NCBI GenBank assembly: GCA_046703545.1
Contig: JBJKSX010000015.1
Coordinates: 1 to 5,038, forward strand
DNA: 5,038 nucleotides
Direction: 5' to 3'
From: JAJZOM01 sp046703545
Lineage (GTDB): Archaea > Thermoplasmatota > Thermoplasmata > Thermoplasmatales > Thermoplasmataceae
The stretch's first letter is position 1, and the number at the start of each line of letters is the position of its first letter. Below, in pieces: positions 1 to 5,016 of this stretch. Below the pieces are notes generated by a model. It saw only the letters and a list, made by a program, of their open reading frames with translations. It did no database searches and had not been told where the DNA came from. Position numbers and translations under genes: made by a program.

Positions 1-131
1 TTCCACTTACTCCTGAAGTTGTTGAGAATTCTGACAGCGGAATTCCATCTTCAACAACAAATGAGGCTATAACAGAAGCTTTTGAAGAGATCACAAACAA
101 TATGATAGAAGCTATTGAAAAGAAGAAATAA
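1..131 (+). CDS. C-terminal end of a probable Mrp/NBP35-like P-loop ATPase (partial)
   Basis: An open frame enters from the left edge (first full codon at base 3) and ends at TAA 129-131, giving 42 residues. The visible segment begins PLTPEVVENSDSGIP and continues into an acidic amphipathic helix ending EAIEKKK. The pattern of 'PL', five or six residues, then D-x-G-x-P, followed by a final helix, is what closes the catalytic domain of Mrp/NBP35 (ApbC) ATPases, which carry and transfer Fe-S clusters in the cytoplasm. That assignment rests on recalled family pattern, not a search. The Walker A motif and the cluster-binding CxxC lie outside the window and cannot be checked. It is followed by a T-rich stretch and a new promoter, so it is probably a separate transcription unit from the transporter downstream. 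It could instead be another MinD/ParA-like protein with a similar tail. Confidence 0.5.
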   Translation, partial: PLTPEVVENSDSGIPSSTTNEAITEAFEEITNNMIEAIEKKK

Positions 132-147
132 CCCTATTTCTTCCAAT

Positions 148-163
148 TAAATTTTTCTTTTAA
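148..163 (+). terminator. T-rich stretch, probable archaeal terminator of the upstream gene
   Basis: Beginning 17 nt after the stop codon of the left-edge gene, the plus strand reads AAATTTTTCTTTTAAT with no preceding hairpin. Archaeal polymerases commonly stop in U-rich tracts without stem-loops, so this is a plausible release site. The call is based on composition and position only. Confidence 0.4.
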
Positions 164-179
164 TACCACATTGTCGCGC

Positions 180-196
180 CTGGCAACATGTGCCAG
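180..196. promoter_or_regulatory. Inverted repeat CTGGCA-N5-TGCCAG, candidate operator
   Basis: A perfect 6-bp inverted repeat (CTGGCA at 180-185, TGCCAG at 191-196) with a 5-bp spacer lies 4 bp upstream of the TATA box of the first MFS gene, where it would overlap the BRE region. That position suits a homodimeric regulator controlling pre-initiation complex assembly. No regulator gene is in the window, so the bound factor is unknown. Confidence 0.4.
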
Positions 197-200
197 AGAG

Positions 201-209
201 ATAAATATA
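201..209 (+). promoter_or_regulatory. TATA box of the first MFS gene
   Basis: ATAAATATA follows a purine-rich AGAGAG. Archaeal transcription usually starts about 25 nt downstream of the box centre, which predicts a start near 230 and a leader of roughly 36 nt that includes the GAGG ribosome binding site at 258-261. Spacing and base composition are the only evidence. Confidence 0.5.
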
Positions 210-257
210 ATCAATAAGAATTATAACAAATCCAGCACTTCAATGGTTTGCAGGAAA

Positions 258-261
258 GAGG
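258..261 (+). promoter_or_regulatory. Ribosome binding site deciding the ATG 266 start
   Basis: GAGG sits 4 nt before ATG 266. The frame stays open upstream to a TTG at 248, but that codon has no purine-rich motif ahead of it, so the ATG is preferred. Confidence 0.5.
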
Positions 262-265
262 AATC

Positions 266-1669
266 ATGAGCAGGTACTCCAATCCAAAAGTCCTATTTGC
301 CACCTCACTTGGCGCTTTCATAACTCCTTTCACCAGCAGTGTCATCTCATTTTCCGTCCCTGACATTGGCCATTACCTTGGGGCATCATTCACCCTGATG
401 GTCTGGGTGCCAATGGCTTACCTCATTGCACTGCCTTCACTGATGATTCTTTTCGGGAAACTATCGGACATATTCGGGAGGCCCAGGTTCTACATGCTTG
501 GCTTCATGGTATTCGGGATCGGCGGGTTTCTTTCAATAATCTCGTCCAGCATCTATTTTCTGATTTTCTCCACGCTGGTAATGGGCATAGGCGGGTCTCT
601 TCTCTCCGTGAACGGGACAGCCATAGTGAGCTCTGTTTATCCAGCCCAGTCAAGGGGAGGTGCATTGGGGATCAATGCAATGTCGGTCTACCTTGGCCTA
701 ACAACCGGGCCTATACTTGCAGGAGTCATGATCGAATTTCTGGGCTGGCAGTCACTGTTCTACATAGTGACCGCATTCTCATTCCTGGCGCTGCTCCCCG
801 TATATGCATTCCTCAGGAAGGTGGATGTTCCCACCGCAAGCAGGAAGATAGACTTCCCGGGCTTTGCCCTCTTTCTGTCATCCATTCTCCTTATTGTGCT
901 GTATCTGAGTTTCAGTGAAATGTACGGATTTGTGGAGACCATTTATCTCCTGGCAATTGGACTCACCATACTCACCGTTTTCATCGTGTTTGAACGCAGG
1001 CAGTCTGACCCGATCCTTGACTTAAAGCTGTTCACAGAGAACAGGACATTCTCCGCAGCGAATTTTACAGCACTTCTGAATTATGTCAGCACATTCGCCA
1101 TAGTCTTCGTCTTTTCCATCTATTTCAATGTCATTGCAGGGCTTTCCCCGTCGGAATCCGGCCTGATACTGACAGTTGAGCCCATTCTCATGGTTATATT
1201 CTCGCCATTAAGCGGAAGACTCTCCGACCGGCTTGGATCAAGGGGGCCTGCTTCACTTGGAATGCTGCTGATCGCCCTGGCTTTCTTTTACATATTTGCT
1301 GAAGTGGGAAGCATTTCGCCGGAACACATGGTCTGGCCGCTTGCCGTAATAGGCATCGGCTTTGGGCTTTTTTCCGCCCCAAATACAAATTCTGTCATGG
1401 GCTCCGTTGACAGGAAATTCTCGGGAACTGCATCTGGCACCCTTGGAACAATGAGATTTGTGGGGCAGCTTATGAGCCTTGCATTAATGAGCACCATTCT
1501 TGCAAGCTCAATGCCAAGAACCATGCTGCTCGAGCTGTTTTCAGGAATAAGCTCCAATCTTTCACTTGTTGACATAAATGGATTCATGACAGGATTGAGG
1601 ACTGTGATGCTCATATCGGGAATACTCAGCCTTGCAGGTGTCTTCACCTCACTTGTTAGAAACAGGTAA
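266..1669 (+). CDS. DHA2-type MFS multidrug/H+ antiporter-like exporter, about 14 TM segments
   Basis: A 467-residue integral membrane protein of the major facilitator superfamily, expected to expel small molecules from the cytoplasm using the proton gradient. MFS motif A appears in the loop after TM2 as GKLSDIFGRPR (residues 64-74) and again in degenerate form as GRLSDRLGSRG (317-327). Antiporter motif C is seen as GLTTGPILAG (144-153). Two extra hydrophobic segments (about 199-217 and 224-242) lie between the two six-helix halves. They are followed by the DHA2-typical stretch PILDLKLF-x-NRTF (249-262). APNTNSVMG (371-379) with SGTASGTLGTMRFVGQ (386-401) matches the conserved late-helix region of EmrB/QacA proteins. 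The length fits that family. Its substrate cannot be read from sequence. The gene has its own promoter and candidate operator, which is common for inducible exporters. An ArsA-like ATPase gene follows after 59 bp in the same direction. Confidence 0.88.
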   Translation: MSRYSNPKVLFATSLGAFITPFTSSVISFSVPDIGHYLGASFTLMVWVPMAYLIALPSLMILFGKLSDIFGRPRFYMLGFMVFGIGGFLSIISSSIYFLIFSTLVMGIGGSLLSVNGTAIVSSVYPAQSRGGALGINAMSVYLGLTTGPILAGVMIEFLGWQSLFYIVTAFSFLALLPVYAFLRKVDVPTASRKIDFPGFALFLSSILLIVLYLSFSEMYGFVETIYLLAIGLTILTVFIVFERRQSDPILDLKLFTENRTFSAANFTALLNYVSTFAIVFVFSIYFNVIAGLSPSESGLILTVEPILMVIFSPLSGRLSDRLGSRGPASLGMLLIALAFFYIFAEVGSISPEHMVWPLAVIGIGFGLFSAPNTNSVMGSVDRKFSGTASGTLGTMRFVGQLMSLALMSTILASSMPRTMLLELFSGISSNLSLVDINGFMTGLRTVMLISGILSLAGVFTSLVRNR

Positions 1670-1718
1670 ACCATATTTGTTAGGGTATCAACAGATTAAT
1701 CCCCAATCAATTATGAAA

Positions 1719-1722
1719 GTGA
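1719..1722 (+). promoter_or_regulatory. GTGA ribosome binding site of the ArsA-like gene
   Basis: GTGA, within AAAGTGA and complementary to the UCAC part of the archaeal 16S rRNA tail, lies 6 nt before ATG 1729. Its presence suggests a leadered mRNA, possibly read through from the MFS gene 59 bp upstream. No convincing separate TATA box is seen in the gap. Confidence 0.4.
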
Positions 1723-1728
1723 ACAGAC

Positions 1729-2514
1729 ATGATAACTGCATTCCTGGGGAAAGGGGGAGTCGGCAAGACAAGCATTGCTTCGGCGTTCGCAATAAAATGC
1801 GCCAGCCAGGGAAAGACGCTTCTTGTGTCCACAGATTTCATGCCTTCCCTGAAGCACATCTTCCGGGAAGAAGTGGAAAACCTCGATGTAATGGAACTAT
1901 CTGAGAAGGAAGTGGCCACACGCTGGAAAGAGAGATACGGTGATCAGGTTACCACTGTCCTAAAGGAGTTCTTTGACGTGGACGACTGGATCCTTGATCA
2001 CATAGCATCAAGCCCCGGTGTTGCCGAGGAATTCATGATCTCAAATATCTTTGACCTGCATGATTCGGGGAAGTACAGGAATATAGTCTGGGACACCGCA
2101 GCCTCCTCATCAACGATGCACCTGCTTTATCTTGAAAGGGAATTTTACGAGCACCTGGACAGGGACATAAGGATATACCTTAGGCTGAAGCACCGCTTCA
2201 GGCTTTCAGGAGCTTATGAAGTGCTGGAGGAATGGAAAGCTCTTGCAAACAGTGTATGGCGCGGATTGTTGAAAACCAACATGTACCTGGTCACCACGGA
2301 GGATGAACTGAGCCTTATCCAGGCTGACGAGATCGAAAAGGACCTTGGCGAAATGGGCATGACTTTCAGGGGCAGAATATACAACAGGTGTGGAGAACCC
2401 ATTTTGGAGAGGAAAGATGGTGCAGCCAGCATTCCGGAACTGGAGGGCAGTGCGGTCGAGATTGCCAAATCGATTGTCCCATATATCGGTCCCATATGCG
2501 AAAAAGGGCAGTGA
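1729..2514 (+). CDS. ArsA/Get3-superfamily P-loop ATPase with variant switch motifs
   Basis: A 261-residue soluble ATPase of the deviant Walker A (SIMIBI) class. The P-loop is GKGGVGKTS (residues 7-15), with the signature lysine K8 that reaches across the dimer. Switch I reads STDFMPSL (34-41) where ArsA/Get3 have a DPAHSL form, so the proline after the aspartate and the histidine are missing. Switch II reads DTAASSSTMHLL (122-133) in place of the usual DTAPTGHTLRLL. LVTTEDELSL (187-196) and RGRIYNR (214-220) match the later LVT-x-PE and VVNR segments that contact the nucleotide. The protein is shorter than typical Get3 (over 300 residues), and the zinc-binding CxxC is absent (isolated cysteines at 24, 221 and 257), so tail-anchored protein targeting of the Get3 type is unlikely. 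ArsA proteins energise or regulate membrane partners. Here the gene sits between two MFS genes, which suggests but does not prove such a role. It could instead be a CooC-like metal-centre maturation ATPase. Confidence 0.8.
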   Translation: MITAFLGKGGVGKTSIASAFAIKCASQGKTLLVSTDFMPSLKHIFREEVENLDVMELSEKEVATRWKERYGDQVTTVLKEFFDVDDWILDHIASSPGVAEEFMISNIFDLHDSGKYRNIVWDTAASSSTMHLLYLEREFYEHLDRDIRIYLRLKHRFRLSGAYEVLEEWKALANSVWRGLLKTNMYLVTTEDELSLIQADEIEKDLGEMGMTFRGRIYNRCGEPILERKDGAASIPELEGSAVEIAKSIVPYIGPICEKGQ

Positions 2515-2536
2515 CTGGTTAACTGTCAGGTAATGA

Positions 2537-2545
2537 CTGTTACAG
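2537..2545. promoter_or_regulatory. Short palindrome CTGTTACAG upstream of the second MFS gene
   Basis: A 4-bp-arm palindrome about 25 bp ahead of the candidate TATA box. Another ACTGT occurs at 2522-2526, 14 bp before the ACTGT at 2536-2540 that overlaps the palindrome. The site is short enough to arise by chance, and it is listed because it is the only symmetric element in this promoter region. Confidence 0.2.
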
Positions 2546-2569
2546 AATTTTCAATTTCTACACGTCCTG

Positions 2570-2577
2570 TTTAATAT
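2570..2577 (+). promoter_or_regulatory. TATA-like box of the second MFS gene
   Basis: TTTAATAT centred about 32 nt before ATG 2606 predicts a transcript start near 2599, only a few bases before the start codon, so an mRNA from here would be nearly leaderless. An AAGGGG at 2594-2599 would serve as a ribosome binding site only in a longer transcript, for example read-through from the ATPase gene. Both modes are possible. Confidence 0.35.
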
Positions 2578-2605
2578 CCGGATCATATCTGCAAAGGGGT
2601 TGCAA

Positions 2606-3838
2606 ATGGAGAGTGGAACTGCAGATCATCCGGTTGGAAAGGAAAGGCTTCCAGTAGGGTTCCGCCTTTTTGCATCATCAAAATTCTTCTCCAGCCTGGC
2701 AGGCAGCGTGTTCTCGATCCTCCTGCCATGGCTGGTGCTTACCACCACCGGCTCTCCCATAGTAACAGGGATTGCTGACGGGCTCATATCAATAGCCCTC
2801 CTCCTGAGCTTCATATCCGGTACCCTTGTTGACCGGAGCAGAATAAAGAAAGGGCTGTTTGCATTCTCCATGGCCGGACTTGCTGTATCCTACCTTATAA
2901 TGGGTACAGCACTTGGCGAGTCCCTTTATTATGAGAAAATTGGCCTCATTTTTATTGCGGCCTTCATGATTGGGATCTTTGACGATGTCCAGGACACTGT
3001 GTCGGCATTCTTCGACCGTGTTCTGCTTAAGGACCATCAGGTCAATCCCGGCATGTCACTGAGAAGGGGCATACTGGCAATTTCATCTCTTCTGGGTTAC
3101 GCAGCCTCCGGATTTTTTATTTCCAATGGGTTCTACTTTACAATTTTCTCCATTGCTGTACTTACCCTGGTTCCTGCATTCATGATCATTCCAGTAAAGT
3201 ACGATTATGCCCCGGGGGAACAAAATGAGCCTTTCATTGCATCTTTGAGAAAGGGAATAAGGGAGTTTCTTGAAAATAAAGTCCTGAAACAGCTCTTTAT
3301 GCTTGCCTCGGTTACCAACTTCTTCTGGGGGATGCTTACAGTAAGCTTTGTGGTTCTTGTGAAACAGTACCTGGCACTGTCAATTTTCCACTTCTCTGCC
3401 CTGATGGTTTCCCTAGAGGTTGGTGTTCTGTTGGGCAATGTGGTGAGCAGCAGGTTGAAGAACATGAAAGGCACTTTCTTTATGGGAACAATGTTCGCTT
3501 GGGGCATGATCTTCCTGGGAATGTTCTATATGACATACATAGGAATGTTTTATCCCCTGGCAGTTTTTGTGCTTGCTGCCGGGATGGTTTCCGGAATGAC
3601 CGTGGTTTTTGTGGAAGGAACAATAATAAAAAACACCCCCAGGGAAATGATGGCGAGAATCTTCGGGTCAATGAAGACCCTGTTCAGTGGCCTGAGTTTC
3701 CTTTCAGGAACTGTTGCAGGAGTGATCCTAACACTGATCAGAGTTCCATTCATATTCATAGTTGTTGCAGTACCGTTCATTGTAATGGGTATCATTGGCC
3801 AAATCAGATTCCAAACCTTGAAGAGTATCAGTTTGTAA
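2606..3838 (+). CDS. 12-TM MFS transporter, probable exporter
   Basis: A 410-residue integral membrane protein of the major facilitator superfamily with about 12 hydrophobic helices, roughly at 22-46, 54-75, 83-103, 110-128, 153-173, 175-196, 228-252, 260-282, 290-310, 313-336, 352-376 and 379-400. Motif A is visible after TM2 as GTLVDRSRIKK (72-82), with the conserved Asp and Arg. NTPREMMARIFG (343-354) before TM11 is the P-x-x-x-x-x-R loop common to the MFS_3 / enterobactin-exporter-like group. The acidic FDDVQD (125-130) in or after TM4 is typical of that group's charged region. ATG 2606 is preferred over TTG 2600 because AAGGGG ends directly against the TTG but stands 6 nt from the ATG. 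It differs from the 14-TM DHA2 protein upstream, so the pair is not a tandem duplication. The substrate is unknown. The gene is convergent with the toxin-antitoxin pair. Confidence 0.83.
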   Translation: MESGTADHPVGKERLPVGFRLFASSKFFSSLAGSVFSILLPWLVLTTTGSPIVTGIADGLISIALLLSFISGTLVDRSRIKKGLFAFSMAGLAVSYLIMGTALGESLYYEKIGLIFIAAFMIGIFDDVQDTVSAFFDRVLLKDHQVNPGMSLRRGILAISSLLGYAASGFFISNGFYFTIFSIAVLTLVPAFMIIPVKYDYAPGEQNEPFIASLRKGIREFLENKVLKQLFMLASVTNFFWGMLTVSFVVLVKQYLALSIFHFSALMVSLEVGVLLGNVVSSRLKNMKGTFFMGTMFAWGMIFLGMFYMTYIGMFYPLAVFVLAAGMVSGMTVVFVEGTIIKNTPREMMARIFGSMKTLFSGLSFLSGTVAGVILTLIRVPFIFIVVAVPFIVMGIIGQIRFQTLKSISL

Positions 3839-3901
3839 TTGCGTGTGCTGCGGATTATTCTTTCCAATTCAAAGATGAAAAAGTGCTGAAAGCGCTACCG
3901 C

Positions 3902-3920
3902 TATTGAAAAATAAAAAAAA
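3902..3920 (-). terminator. Oligo-T terminator for the mntA-hepT transcript
   Basis: On the minus strand this reads TTTTTTTTATTTTTCAATA, about 160 nt beyond the hepT stop codon. It is the strongest T-run downstream of the operon and fits archaeal U-tract termination. It overlaps the direct repeat, so its role and the repeat's origin may be linked. Confidence 0.45.
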
Positions 3921-3935
3921 TTAGTAAAACGCACA
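3914..3935. repeat. Direct repeat, left copy (A-run + TTAGTAAAACGCACA)
   Basis: Seven A residues followed by TTAGTAAAACGCACA match bases 5017-5038 in the same orientation at 21 of 22 positions, the only difference being T3925 against A5028. The offset is 1103 bp and the two copies bracket the whole toxin-antitoxin pair. The A-run is low-complexity, but the 15 bases after it are not. Confidence 0.6.
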
Positions 3936-3949
3936 GTGGGGTGTGTTTT
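3926..3949. terminator. Weak hairpin, possible terminator after the second MFS gene
   Basis: AAAA-CG-CACA (3926-3935) can pair with TGTGTTTT (3942-3949) around a GTGGGG loop, giving two 4-bp stems interrupted by a 2-nt bulge, and ends in TTTT. It lies about 90 nt past the MFS stop codon. The low stem strength makes this tentative. Confidence 0.22.
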
Positions 3950-3961
3950 GCCAAATTCGTT

Positions 3962-4030
3962 TACCGTAGCATGGATTGTGCATTCGGTCTGTTAGTAATT
4001 GTGGACTGAATACCTCGCCGAAGCTCGGTA
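3962..4030. other. Foldable non-coding segment, possible structured RNA or 3' UTR element
   Basis: TACCG-T-AGC (3962-3970) can pair with GCTCGGTA (4023-4030) as eight base pairs with one bulged T. TTCGG (3983-3987) can pair with CCGAA (4018-4022), continuing the same 3' arm without a gap. A third small stem, TTAGT with ACTGA (3992-3996 and 4005-4009, one G-T pair), closes an 8-nt loop. On the minus strand it would lie in the hepT 3' UTR ahead of the oligo-T run. An alternative local hairpin, CCGA-AGC-TCGG (4018-4028), competes with this fold. Confidence 0.25.
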
Positions 4031-4080
4031 CTTATATCCCAGTTCTATCAATCTCATATTTTTGAATGGTGGAAAGACCC

Positions 4081-4509
4081 CTAATTGTTATTTACAAACT
4101 CACGGATTCTGCGTATAAACGTTTCAATATCATCCAGGTCTCTTGCGAGGCTCTCATATACTAGCCCATTGTCTATCTTTCCATACCTGTGTACCAGTAC
4201 ATTTCTGAGTCCTTTCATTTCATGTATTTTTCTGACCAAGTTCTCATCGAGTATGCCAGCTCGACCCATATTGTCAATTATATCATCCTCGGAATACGGC
4301 TTTTCAAGTTTAAGATCGGACGAGACTACGGCGCATATGTCTATGATGTTCTGAATAATGAATTCAACCCTTTTCATTATCCCGTCCTTCAACAGTCCCA
4401 TGCTGCTGAATTCCTCAGCGCCTTGAGGCATATTCTCCTGTACCAGAGACAGCGAATATTCCATTTCCTTGATTTTGTCATAAATGATTAGCTTTCTCTC
4501 TATGCCCAT
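4081..4509 (-). CDS. hepT: HepT toxin, HEPN-domain ribonuclease (DUF86 family)
   Basis: A 142-residue all-helical HEPN protein, full length for the HepT/DUF86 family. Near the C-terminus it carries RNVLVHRY (residues 102-109), which fits the R-x4-H-x-Y catalytic pattern with R102, N103 and H107 as active-site residues of an RNase, and Y109 as the tyrosine that the partner MntA modifies with AMP groups to silence the toxin in characterised systems. The N-terminal helix, the PYSEDDIIDNMGRAGIL block (71-87) and the KIDNGLVYESLARDLDDI segment (111-128) match the usual family layout. The ATG overlaps the mntA stop codon (TAATG on the minus strand, sharing base 4509), so translation is probably coupled. 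A GTGAT sits a few bases upstream. As toxin it is expected to dimerise and cleave RNA, possibly tRNA. GC content is low in sampled rows compared with the MFS genes. Confidence 0.9.
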   Translation of the reverse strand: MGIERKLIIYDKIKEMEYSLSLVQENMPQGAEEFSSMGLLKDGIMKRVEFIIQNIIDICAVVSSDLKLEKPYSEDDIIDNMGRAGILDENLVRKIHEMKGLRNVLVHRYGKIDNGLVYESLARDLDDIETFIRRIREFVNNN

Positions 4510-4925
4510 TAATAATCACTGGCTCCCAGATACAGTTTATAACTGGGCTCAAAAAGGTTGTAGTCTTTGATCGTGCTGTAAACAATATCATTCAATTGGC
4601 TCATATCCCTACAGAAGAGTAACTTGCCCTTCAGAATCTCCATCCTTACATACACCGGGAGATCCTGAAACATTTGCACGTCAAATCTATCCCCAAGGGA
4701 AGCCTGGATGTTCATTCTGGCTCGAAACCTTTCATCTTTGCCTGCTTCCATATACACACACAAGTCTATGTCTGAATCCTCCCTCTGTTCGCCAGTAGAA
4801 TAAGAACCATAGAGGATAACCCATTCAAGCTTGTTTTCAGCGAGCTCTCGAATCTTTGATACCGCATTCTGGATCAAGATACTGTGGGCTTCAGGCAAGT
4901 TTGGCTCCATATGAGTATGATCCAT
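4509..4925 (-). CDS. mntA: MntA antitoxin, minimal nucleotidyltransferase
   Basis: A 138-residue member of the DNA polymerase beta-like minimal nucleotidyltransferases. It shows the full GSx10DxD signature: G40-S41, ten residues, then D52-I53-D54, followed by a third metal-binding aspartate at D82 in FDVQMF. Characterised MntA proteins use ATP to add AMP units to the tyrosine of HepT, which inactivates the toxin. All residues needed for this are present, so the antitoxin looks active. The frame is open to a TTG at 4949, but ATG 4925 is chosen: it lies about 28 nt from an A/T-rich TATA-like box and has no ribosome binding site, as expected for a leaderless archaeal mRNA. A third candidate, ATG 4910, would remove only the poorly conserved tail before the domain. 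mntA is first in the operon and its TAA overlaps the hepT ATG. Confidence 0.9.
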   Translation of the reverse strand: MDHTHMEPNLPEAHSILIQNAVSKIRELAENKLEWVILYGSYSTGEQREDSDIDLCVYMEAGKDERFRARMNIQASLGDRFDVQMFQDLPVYVRMEILKGKLLFCRDMSQLNDIVYSTIKDYNLFEPSYKLYLGASDY

Positions 4926-4948
4926 ACTGTTATCAAAAAGTTTTGTCA

Positions 4949-4957
4949 ATTAAAAAT
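4949..4957 (-). promoter_or_regulatory. TATA-like box of the mntA-hepT operon
   Basis: The minus strand reads ATTTTTAAT here, centred about 28 nt upstream of ATG 4925. This is the right spacing for a leaderless transcript starting at or next to the start codon. Other A/T-rich sequence nearby makes the exact box uncertain. Confidence 0.4.
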
Positions 4958-4990
4958 GAAAACTTAAGAAAATACCATTCAATGTAAAAA

Positions 4991-5005
4991 TGGCATATCT
5001 GCCCA
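4991..5005. promoter_or_regulatory. Imperfect inverted repeat TGGCA-N4-TGCCCA upstream of mntA
   Basis: TGGCA (4991-4995) and TGCCCA (5000-5005) form an inverted repeat with one extra C, about 35 bp upstream of the mntA TATA-like box. It resembles the perfect CTGGCA-N5-TGCCAG element before the first MFS gene. A shared regulator is possible, but a match of this size could be coincidental. Confidence 0.25.
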
Positions 5006-5016
5006 GGTAGAATAAG

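Larger units (their letters stand above)
3839..4080. other. Non-coding gap between convergent units
   Basis: This 242-bp stretch separates the second MFS gene from the minus-strand hepT. It contains one copy of the A-rich/ACGCACA direct repeat (3914-3935), a weak hairpin (3926-3949) and a segment able to fold (3962-4030). A TATA-like CTTATATC (4031-4038) faces the plus strand but leads to no convincing gene. I found no tRNA, no conserved small ORF and no ribosome binding site followed by a sustained frame. Confidence 0.6.

Noticed and set aside
248..265. TTG 248 as start of the first MFS gene
   Set aside because: There is no ribosome binding site before it, whereas ATG 266 has GAGG at 4 nt. 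The extra six residues (ending in a charged stretch) add nothing typical of the family.
760..1674. Three minus-strand open frames inside the first MFS gene
   Set aside because: They lie antisense to an unmistakable MFS protein, show no recognisable motifs and have no promoter or ribosome binding site. They are by-products of the coding strand's composition.
1729..2514. Get3 (tail-anchored protein targeting) identity for the ATPase
   Set aside because: The dimer-bridging CxxC zinc motif is missing, the protein is too short and the switch II TGH is replaced, so only superfamily membership is claimed.
2600..2605. TTG 2600 as start of the second MFS gene
   Set aside because: The AAGGGG motif touches the TTG directly, leaving no spacer. 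ATG 2606 has a 6-nt spacer.
3499..3924. Plus-strand frame of 141 codons overlapping the end of the second MFS gene
   Set aside because: It is out of frame with clear transmembrane coding sequence, and its translation is low-complexity and family-less.
4064..4162. Small plus-strand ORF (about 32 codons) antisense to the end of hepT, preceded by CTTATATC
   Set aside because: The TATA-like spacing is tempting, but there is no ribosome binding site, no recognisable product, and the sequence is explained by hepT on the other strand.
4926..4949. TTG 4949 as start of mntA
   Set aside because: It would place the likely TATA box over the start codon. ATG 4925 fits the leaderless spacing and still leaves the whole catalytic domain.
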